A stretch of 64,000 nt of DNA, taken from the NCBI GenBank assembly GCA_039000515.1, contig JBCFYV010000935.1, forward strand, positions 66,125,109 through 66,189,108, read 5' to 3'. Positions within the stretch are counted from its first letter, which is position 1. The number at the start of each line of letters is the position of its first letter. The position numbers and the translations under genes were made by a program. Below the pieces are notes generated by a model that saw only the letters and a list, made by a program, of their open reading frames with translations, was not told where the DNA came from and did not search any database. This stretch comes from Timema cristinae (lineage: Eukaryota > Arthropoda > Insecta > Phasmatodea > Timematidae). Below are positions 55,921 to 64,000 of the stretch, piece by piece.

Positions 55921-56299
55921 ATAGAAGTTACTAGCTCTAATTTCATGTATTCATACGTCAAGTCATGTATTCCGCAACTGTCATTTTTTATAGATATTAT
56001 CAAGAGCTATAAAATAACACTCACCATGTAAGTAAAGCCCTTATATTCCGAAATTCCGTATAATCCGAACACATTTTACGAAAAATGGGGAAAAAAATTA
56101 ATTCAGATGAAATATATGTTAATGTTTAACAAGCTCAAAATTAAAATATAATAATAATAAAAAGTGATAGGCCTATCTGATAGTAAAAACTTAATATTTG
56201 TATGTTTTAGTCAACTCCCTTTATTCTCCAGCTTAATCCGAATATTCGGACTCAATTAGTTCGTTTTAATGAGGTTTTAGTGTATTAAAATGTTACCAA

Positions 56300-57403
56300 C
56301 ACTGTAAGAAATAATCATAAATTTTCCATACAACAATATTGTATTTTTCCCATACTTTTTAATATACCATACGGACATTGGAATTTTCCCATATGTCTAT
56401 CGAACATTTCCAATGCACCCAAAAGTATCCATACATTTATATGGGAAAATTTCAACTTGAATGGAAAACACCAATTCGTAGCTCAGTGCGCATGCGCTAT
56501 AATAGAGAGAGAGAGAGAGAGAGAGACACGTTTGTCTTCATGTTCAGAAGAAGTTCGCCATATTTGTTTAGAGAAGAACATAGTGTAAATAAAAAAGTTA
56601 TCGAATTATTAATTTTTTTGTTAAAGGAGTATATTTGCTGCTGTATTTTCTCACCAGTTAGTGAAGAACAATTTAATTATTTATGAATATAATTCATGAT
56701 GTGAAAAATGGAGGAATTTCGCTTGTTTAACCTAACTTTGTAATAAGAACAAAACACCACGTGGCCGTTGTTTATTTTGTGATTCAAATTGTTTTCATCT
56801 TGTATAGAGATTGAACTATCATTTTCCTACATGTGACTAAAGCTTAGTAAAATAGGTGTATCATTTGTAATATCGAAAAAGATTAGGTACCCTACCAAAC
56901 TATTTTATTAACTTGTCTTAAAATATAGGCTGTGTCTGAATAGTAGCACACTTTTGCCCTAGTGCACTTTATTTACTTAAAGGGCGTAAGTCCTTTTTGA
57001 TGTCTGAATTCTTTTAAAGTGATCTGATGTGATGTGCTCCTTATGTGCACATATAGGTAAAAAGATTTTAAAGTGCCTAAATAAGTATTATTTGTATGGT
57101 ATGGGAAAAATACCAATCAAGTATATAAAAATCACAATCTTAATGGCGGTCAAATATTAATTTTTCCATACACAGGTATGGGAAAAATACCAACGAAGTA
57201 TAAGAAAAATACAATCAACATAAAGGAGAAATTGTATTTTTTCCTTATCCAAACATGGGAAAAATACCAACCCAGTATATGAAAATTACTACCGACGTGT
57301 GGCACTTTTCCCATGACTGTGTATGGGAAAACTTCAATACTTGTATGGGTTAATTACTTCCAATACATGTATGGGAATTTTACCACAGATTTTTCTTACA
57401 GTG
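56300..57403. mobile_element. CACTG-ended element, 1.1 kb, CACTA-like, non-autonomous
   Basis: Begins CACTGTAAGAAATAATC and ends TTTTTCTTACAGTG. Both halves hold many direct and inverse copies of catgtatgggaaaa-like subterminal motifs (56375-56470 and 57085-57385). AA flanks both ends and could be a 2-bp duplication. CACTG tips with repeated subterminal motifs fit animal CACTA/EnSpm elements. No transposase frame; the 102-residue frame crosses a (GA)n run. Confidence 0.6.
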
Positions 57404-58459
57404 AATGTTGACCTAAAATAATATATTTGTATTTTCTTAAAGTATCAACGCGAATAAAATATTTTACCTTACGTTAATTTTTAAATTCCGGGGGCTCTAC
57501 TTTGGTATGTATTAGTTTTACTGTGACGTAGCAGCAAGTTACGCCTAAAGTTAAGGTTTCCGATGTTTAACTTGTATAAGTTATGTGTTCTCTTTATATT
57601 CGGGGAGTTTTAAAGATATAAACATTAAAACAAAATCTATAAATTTTGTGAAACTTCTAAAGATAGTCAGTTGTACATCGTCAAAGAAAAATATTTTGTA
57701 GTTCTCTTGAAGTATTTTTTAAATAAAACTTTTTTTAACCACCTACATACAACTTAGGCAATTTGGTTTATCCACGAAATTTCCCAGTAGGAACGAAAGT
57801 CATTGCTACACCGGAGCAAATAGTAGAATGAGTGTGTATACTCGTCAGTGGAATAGGGTAAGTCTTATCAGCAGGTAAACAAGAGACCTCGCAGGGTGAA
57901 CCGTTCATTTTATTTCCTCTATTTTAGGGCGTAAATTAGCATCTAAGTGTGATAGTGCTTAGTGTGCTTAGGTGCGTCAAGTTAAGATGCAACCCACTCT
58001 TTTTAAAAAGGATAAAAAAAATCGCTCAAAGTCTTACCCCGTTCTCCCCGGATAGCACCTAAATAAGGTAGGTAATATAGCTTGAACGAGACGTTGTTTC
58101 GTAATGCGGTTTAATGTATCCAAAATGAAAAAATAATAAAACTATGACCAGTGAAACTATTTATCAGTATTTTTTTAAATACAAATAAAAAAAATATTGG
58201 AAAAATAATTGTTTTTCCCAATTTCACTGGTGCCAAATGAAAAAAAAAGGCAGAAACTGTATTTCGATACTTTTCCAAAACGAGCGTGAACTGGTCTCGA
58301 TTAATCGGCTGTGAGATTGGATATAATTAACAGTCTATTAATTTAACAAAATATGATCTACACCTAAAACCAATTTATGGATTAAGGCGGACAAAACGGA
58401 AGTTTCAAAGAAATGTGACCCAAGCAGGTGTGTCCTTGTATCTTTCACCTTAATTAAGT
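57404..58459. other. AT-rich non-coding stretch
   Basis: Nothing recognised. Confidence 0.5.
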
Positions 58460-58735
58460 CTAATTATTATTATTGGCACCGGTCTTACTACCCGTTGCGG
58501 GTTATACGCACTTACGCTAATGTGTAATGGTGGGTGATTGTGAGATGAAATGTAGGACCTACAGTTTAACGTGGAATCCGAACCACGGTGGAGGCCTGGC
58601 ATTCCACACATTCAAAAGTTGTGATTAATACACGTCTTGTCATAGGTTAAGGAAGGTTTGGTAGTCAGATAAATCTGTGCCGGGACCGAGGATTGAACCC
58701 AGGACCTTACCCCTAGACCACAGGTTACCCATTAA
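58460..58735 (-). repeat. SINE-A, full length
   Basis: Starts in a short (TTA)n-complement tail, body ggcctggcattccacacatt, and head gaccgaggattgaacccagg then cccctagaccac. Confidence 0.8.
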
Positions 58736-58824
58736 GTTTAGTTGGTCGGTGACAAGGAGATCCAGGATTCGAATCCAAGGAGGGCGTTCTGTGTGTGTTT
58801 TTTTCAGTACCTTGTCTCACTCTC

Positions 58825-58960
58825 AATCAGGTTATGTACTAGTTACGCTAATGGTTTTAGAGATTGTGAAGGCTATATTTATAGGAAGTTACCCGCATTT
58901 ACGTGGAGGAAGAGTGGACAACCACCTCAGTACACCCGACCGAGACTCGAACCTCAAAAT
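58825..58960 (-). repeat. SINE-B fragment
   Basis: gtactagttacgctaatggt through acccgcatttacgtggagga to gaccgagactcgaacctc. Confidence 0.7.
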
Positions 58961-59039
58961 GTTGTCATGTTACTTTCCCACCCTTCAAATGATATCGTCA
59001 TACTTATTCTGTTAATGTGATTATAATCCGCACTACCCG

Positions 59040-59071
59040 TTATCATTATTATTATTATTATTATTATTATT
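59040..59071. repeat. (TTA)n microsatellite, tail of the LINE
   Basis: ATT repeats, that is (AAT)n on the minus strand, directly downstream of the LINE 3' end. Confidence 0.8.
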
Positions 59072-59366
59072 GGGTGTTCTGTCCTTACGACAGGTCCATT
59101 CCTTTTGTCAGTGAACTGTCCCCTCCTCCTTCAGCTCCCAGAATTTCCTTCAAGTCATCCAATATTTGAATCCTCCTTCTTCCTAAGCTCCTCTTTCCCT
59201 CAACCTTTCCTTCTATGACATCGTTACGAGTAGTGAGACGTGGGGAAAGAATAGAAATGTTCCAGCATTCGTCTGCGGCTTGCATTCGTTGATGAGGATA
59301 GTGTTGTTGTGTGTAAAGGGCTGTCCCCAAGTCTCTCTGGCATACAAAAGCTTTGTCAAGACCCAA
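59072..59366 (-). pseudogene. 5'-truncated LINE: C-terminal end of reverse transcriptase
   Basis: The minus frame ending at 59085 contains RNDVIEGKVEGKR then GRRRIQILDDLK, the basic signature found at the C terminus of many arthropod non-LTR retrotransposon polymerases (IEGK.GRRR...LDDLK), and ends TKGMDLS just before a short 3' tail and (AAT)n. Only about 90 of the usual several hundred residues remain, so the copy is 5' truncated, the normal outcome of target-primed reverse transcription. The exact clade is not resolved. Confidence 0.7.
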
Positions 59367-60150
59367 AGGACAAGGGGTGGGTGGACTGGGGGTTGTTCCT
59401 ATAGTCTAGGAGGAGGCATGGTCAGTTACGCCCTTCTCCCACCACCCACCCTTTCCACGGGTCCAGATGACAGCCCTGGGTCTTAGGGTGAGGAGGGGGA
59501 TGGTGAGTCACATGGAACAATGCAGTGTGTGTGTGTGTGTGTGTCCCCTTTCAGACACGAGTGGTACGGGGTGTACCTCTTTCCCTCACTAAGGGTGATG
59601 GGGGAGAATGCAAATCATACCCCCCACCCTCACAATACCACGTGTCTCAACTGACCCACTAGAGCCCGGCCGGCTTCATCAGGCAAGAACAAGGTCGGGT
59701 TACAATCGATACGACTTCGTTTGGACGACTTTTTTTTATTATTATTATTTAACTTCTCATTGTCCCCCTAACAAGCACATATGGGGGACATAGGAGGGGA
59801 CAGTGATCGATACAGCTCAGGTCGATTAACAAACGAGATACGAGATCTGGAAGCTGTTTTCATTCAATCGCATCAGATGTTTTTTTTTTGTTTAAACTCA
59901 AATAGCTTGGAGCGAGGTTTCATTTTGACGCTCTATCGTCATCATCTCCTTCCTCTACTAGATCCTGTCACCACAGCTTGCAATTAACACAAGTCTATCC
60001 GTGAGAGAGATAAAGGTACAAAAGAATACACTTTTTTTCCATTTATTTGAGGAATTTAACGTGCACTAAAAGAAATAAGAAATCTTCTTTATTTTATCTG
60101 CTTCTGTAAAAAAAAACTTATTATTTGATTTTAATCTGATCCCAACGGGA
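59367..60150. other. Non-coding stretch
   Basis: (GT)n at 59527-59544 and G-rich tracts; short frames only. Confidence 0.4.
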
Positions 60151-60154
60151 CATG

Positions 60155-60325
60155 CGGACTAAACGTCAAGCTTTTGGTCTCGTGATGGGGAGGTTGAGGT
60201 TCGAACACCGGCTAGACATATTGAGGGTGTTTTTTGGTTCATAAATGGTTATCTTACTTTTACCTCCACTCAAATGCGGGTACATTTCCTTTATGAACTC
60301 TACTTTCCTCATCCCTACTCATCCC
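60155..60325 (+). repeat. SINE-B, tail lost
   Basis: Head cgggacatgcggactaaacg, B box gttgaggttcgaacaccggc, body ctccactcaaatgcgggtac. Confidence 0.65.
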
Positions 60326-61195
60326 TAACACATATCCAGATGCGTCCAGTTTGTTAATACGTGTTGAAACTCTTCTCCGACTAGTTATGAATAATTTTGA
60401 CAATTTTTTTTACTAGTGGAAAAATAGTTTAATTTTGGTTTTCATTATTCAGGTATTTAAATTTTTGGTAGTTTGTGCCCTTATTGACCATCGATTGGGG
60501 ATACAGCGCAATCTAAGGCGAGTGTTTGAGCGAGGTCTACTTCCCGCGGTCTCCTAGGCTACCATTTGTTTGGGGGAAAGGGGGGGGGGTGTATCCGGTC
60601 TCCAAGGACGCGCGGTCCACAAACAGATCAGTTTACAATTTGAGAAACTTTCCCCAACAGCTTGACAGCGGTGAATGTACTTACTATGTGAAGGTTTGTG
60701 GTTGGAGTTAAGGCTGAATGGTCTAAGGTGGTGTTCTTTAACCTTTTTTTTATGTCCAAGGGCCAATGTTTCTGTCCCTTGTTAGCTGCTGGACCACAAT
60801 ACTGTATATATAATGTTAGTATTGAATATATATTAAAATATTAGTATTAGCTCACACTTACTCACACCAGGGATTAGGATTTCTCGTGAAGAATGTTCTG
60901 TGTTGTTTCATAGCAGGAGGTAGAATTATTTGTCTTGTCTACTAGAGTTTCATTTGCTGGTTAAAAGTACATTTATATAAAAACATTATCTTCACGTAAA
61001 AAGCAAAAATCGTTTATAAAAAATCGTAAAATACGTAAATAAAATACGTATTTATTTTATTAGTTGTTTATGTAAAATATATATATTTTATATAATTATT
61101 TTTTCTCTTGAAATAATTTTATATTTTTCATGAGCTAGTGGACCGCAAAAAATGTTACCATGAGCCGTAAGTGAGCTGTGGGCTGAAGATCCTGA
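60326..61195. other. AT-rich non-coding stretch
   Basis: A G-run at 60582-60591 and long A/T runs; no gene recognised. Confidence 0.5.
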
Positions 61196-61199
61196 TCTA

Positions 61200-61436
61200 A
61201 AGCATTCACTCTCAAGGTAGGTTGGACTGATGAATACGGAGAGATTGGGGTTGGAACCCCTGACGGGTTTACTGAAGATCCCCCCCCCCCCCTCCAAAAC
61301 GGTTTCCCAGTCTTCTTTCACAAAAATGCGGGTAGACTACTTCTAAAATGGTTCTTGCCTCATCCTTAACTCGTGAGAGTAATTATCATTATCATACATT
61401 TGAATAGCGTGAACAGGTAGTAAGATGCGGTGTTAA
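61200..61436 (+). repeat. SINE-B, worn copy
   Basis: B box ttggggttggaacccctgac, a C-run, aaaaatgcgggtagactact, tail gaacaggtagtaagatgcgg. Resembles the copy at 34588 in the changed tail region. Confidence 0.7.
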
Positions 61437-61796
61437 TATATATATATATCGGAAAGACGCAAAGAGAAAGTCACGATACGAGTCTGCAACCAATCATACG
61501 AGTCCTCGTGGTGGTGTTGCCTAAGCAAGCTGTTGTAGGCGCAAATAACCACGATCGTTCCAGAGAATGTGCCATTGACAAAGTTGTCAGCACAGAGTTT
61601 CTGATGTTAAGGTGGAATGGAATGTGAGTTAAGGTCCACTTTTTTAAAAAAAATTTATAGTAAAAACTTGTTCATCCAAAGTCAGTAGAGTATTGCTTAA
61701 TTAAAAACGTGTAGTTAAATATTTTACACCTGATAATTCAATAGTTTTTTTAAAATATATTTCATCTCAGAGGTAAAATGGAATTTGAGGATGTAT
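61437..61796. other. Non-coding stretch
   Basis: (TA)n at 61438-61449; nothing else recognised. Confidence 0.4.
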
Positions 61797-61890
61797 TTTT
61801 TTTAATACAAGAGAAAAAACCCTGTTAAAACGTCCCTATGCTAATGACAGATATTCAATAACTGTGTGTAGAATAGAAAATTAAACTTAT
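61797..61890. mobile_element. MITE-P fragment, copy 7
   Basis: Only a right arm remains: gctaatgacagatattcaat followed by aactgtgtgtagaatag and aaattaaact. Confidence 0.55.
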
Positions 61891-61904
61891 CTAATATAGC
61901 AGTA

Positions 61905-62098
61905 CACAACTTGTGAATGTGTGGAATGCCAGGCCTCCACCATGGTTCGGATCCCACGTTAAACTGTAGGTCCTCCATTTCATCTCACAATCACCCTACC
62001 ATTACACATTAATGTAAGTGCGTATAACCCGAACGGGTAGTAAGACGCGGTGATGATAATGATAATAAATAATAATAATAATAATAATAATAATACTA
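61905..62098 (+). repeat. SINE-A, 5' truncated
   Basis: Begins acaacttgtgaatgtgtgga, common tail cgaacgggtagtaagacgcg, then a mixed (TAA/TGA)n run. Confidence 0.8.
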
Positions 62099-62535
62099 TA
62101 GCAGTAGTTTTATTTTTATTCTAGCCCAAAAAGTTCCGTTGTAAAAAAACTAAAAATAAATAACTTGGCTCAAGTTACAACTTTTTGATGACTTGATCAC
62201 ATTTCATTCGAGGATTGTTCGTTATTGTAATTTACAACCACTTTTGGGTGAAAATATTAAAAAGGATTTATGTTCATTTCATTTATTATAAGGCTGAAAT
62301 TACAATCAATTATGTAATTCTAACCAAGTATTTATTTAACGTCATTACTGGACTGAACAAGATGATTATGTGATCCGATATCACACGTGCTGCTGTTTCA
62401 ATTGATTGTGCCCCGAGCAGAATATTTACAGTTCCGATTAAGATTCGGAGATTTTAGTGAAAAAATGTTTTATCTTGACGGACACACGCCCGGACCGCTC
62501 AGCGACTACCAAGCTAGTGACGATACACGCTTACT
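62099..62535. other. AT-rich non-coding stretch
   Basis: Nothing recognised. Confidence 0.4.
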
Positions 62536-62539
62536 TACT

Positions 62540-62780
62540 TAGCACCATGTATTACTACCCGTTCGGGTTATACACTTAAGTACTAATTACGCTAACGGGT
62601 TAGGAAGGTCGAATACAGAGGAAGGGAAACCGCATTTGCATGGTGGGAGAGTGGAAAGCAATTTAGGGAAAAGCCACCCTCAGTTCACCTGAGCGAGATT
62701 CGAACCTCAATCTCACCGTCCTCGGCACTTTAGCTCAACATGAAACTAGCGCGTTAGCTAACTACGCCACCGAGTTGGGT
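62540..62780 (-). repeat. SINE-B, near full length
   Basis: Tail gcaccatgtattactacccg, body accgcatttgcatggtggga, B-box side gagattcgaacctcaatctc, head gcgcgttagctaactacgcc. Its head resembles that of the copy at 19853. Confidence 0.8.
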
Positions 62781-63014
62781 GACAATACCTGCGCTTGCCA
62801 AAATGTTTGTTTACGAAGACTTGGCTTCTAGAACATTCTCTCTGAGTAACGTAATAAGTCATTTTTTGTCCCTTTCCTCTTGTATTTCGATAAGATTTTG
62901 CCTGGGTGGCTGAGAGAGACAAAGAGATAAATAAAGATTTTGCTTCACGTATACATTTATTGCTAAAGATAAAGCTAATTGAATACATTTTGGATATTAT
63001 CATAATAGATAATA

Positions 63015-63181
63015 CAGTAGCCCCGTGGTTTCTTTGGTGCTGACTGACAGCTGCAAAACACATGTTTTTGCAGATCGTATGATTCGGCGTAGGGATACAT
63101 AATTTGGTCTGGTAACTTTTCAAAGCCGTCAGTTTCAGCTGTGAGCTGTCAGTCAGCACCAAAGAAGCCATGGGGCTACTG
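63015..63181. mobile_element. TA-flanked MITE-M, copy 2 (inverted centre)
   Basis: Tips cagtagccccgtggtttctt and aagaagccatggggctactg, TA at both sides. The unique centre is the reverse complement of the copy at 51278, and about 60 bp of that copy is absent. The frame crossing it is not a gene. Confidence 0.8.
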
Positions 63182-63689
63182 TACCTGATCATCTCTATTA
63201 GTTAATCAAAAGGATACACAGTATATAATATAATCACCACACCTCTCACGCCAATTTAACTATATGACAGTAGAAATTAAATTCACCATGATAATGAACT
63301 ATGTATTTTTTAAATTATAATATTACTCTAATATTTATAATATAATTACAAACATTCTAGGAATACACTTCATGAGCGTATTACATTTAGAAAGCGATAG
63401 TTAAGTTATTTGAGGCGCTCTAGTAAACGAGTTTGGCCCTCCAAACCTCTACCCTTGTTTCATCAGAGAATGACTCTCAAAGGTTTAATAAGTTCTCCAA
63501 ATATGTGCAATGTTTGACAGAACATAAGTGTGTGGAATTGTTTTTACATAGCACCACGTTTTATTACCCGGGATTTGAACACTGATCTTGGAAGAGTGTG
63601 TGAATTGTTTTTTCTTGTAAAAAAAAGATCAAACACCTGACTCTAGTGACTCTTATTGGTCACCAATTATGAAAGTGACTTCAAAAGGA
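63182..63689. other. Non-coding stretch with a SINE-B tail scrap
   Basis: tagcaccacgttttattacc at 63549-63568 is a SINE-B tail end. Nothing else recognised. Confidence 0.4.
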
Positions 63690-63945
63690 AAGTTAATCTG
63701 GTTCGATGGTCACGTGGTATAAGGCGCTACTCTTGCATCAGATTAGAATGATTGCTGTTGATGGGGAGATCGAGGTTCGAAACTAGGTCGGGTGTAATGA
63801 GAGTAATTTTTTCCCAAAATGGTTTACCACTTTCTCTCTACACACAATTGCAGGTACATTTCCTTAAAAATGACCTTCATAACTATTAGTGTAATTAGTA
63901 AGTAGGCGTGTGACCCGAACGGGTTTTAAGACGTGGTGATAAAAA
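63690..63945 (+). repeat. SINE-B, near full length
   Basis: Head ttcgatggtcacgtggtata, B box gatcgaggttcgaaactagg, tail acccgaacgggttttaagac. Confidence 0.75.
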
Positions 63946-64000
63946 AATGGCCCTTACGTTGAAACTAGTTTGACATGCTTGCCTTAGAGAATTCAACCAC

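Overview
The window looks like nuclear DNA of an arthropod, most likely an insect. The host signal is two spliced minus-strand exons (47056-47473 and 45887-46034) of a BCL11-type zinc-finger transcription factor, the family of vertebrate BCL11A/B and Drosophila chronophage. The rest is AT-rich intergenic or intronic sequence packed with repeats: about 26 copies of one tRNA-derived SINE (called SINE-B here), ten of a second (SINE-A) with the same 3' tail, several of three more SINE types (C, D, E), four kinds of small inverted-repeat DNA transposon, a CACTG-ended element, a 5'-truncated LINE, and many minisatellites. Most long open frames are low-complexity or SINE sequence, not genes. Element names are local labels; no database was searched.

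Layout. 1-3811: AT-rich DNA with nested SINEs. 3818-18694: one 14,877-bp mobile element with long terminal inverted repeats (732 and 830 bp), ends of the type 5'-AG...CT-3', and an exact 6-bp target duplication GGTATG at 3812-3817 and 18695-18700. That is the structure of a Polinton/Maverick, but no polymerase B, integrase, protease, packaging ATPase or capsid gene is recognisable. 18700-45880: SINE and MITE field with minisatellites at 30300-30535, 31330-32260 and 42640-43270. 45887-47760: the BCL11 exons, whose intron is mostly a 40-bp minisatellite and whose upstream splice acceptor lies in a five-copy 60-bp repeat. 47760-64000: more SINEs and MITEs, a 61-bp minisatellite, a CACTG element and the LINE remnant.

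Inside the Polinton-like element two gene systems stand out. On the plus strand a TATA box (9141) leads to a 28-nt first coding exon (9226-9253), then nine 12-nt microexons spaced exactly 146 bp apart (9386-10565), and a 506-nt terminal exon (11927-12432). All phases agree, and each microexon adds four residues (usually ASTQ), so splicing could set the length of a TQ-repeat tail. On the minus strand three compact genes (16786-16496, 16424-15582, 15516-15106) sit behind a TATA promoter: a 96-residue protein, a 280-residue protein with paired CDxTC motifs and a Pro-rich linker, and a small C2H2 zinc-finger protein. Both gene systems have their 3' ends amplified as tandem repeats. Together this suggests a Polinton-derived, probably non-autonomous element carrying unrecognised cargo.
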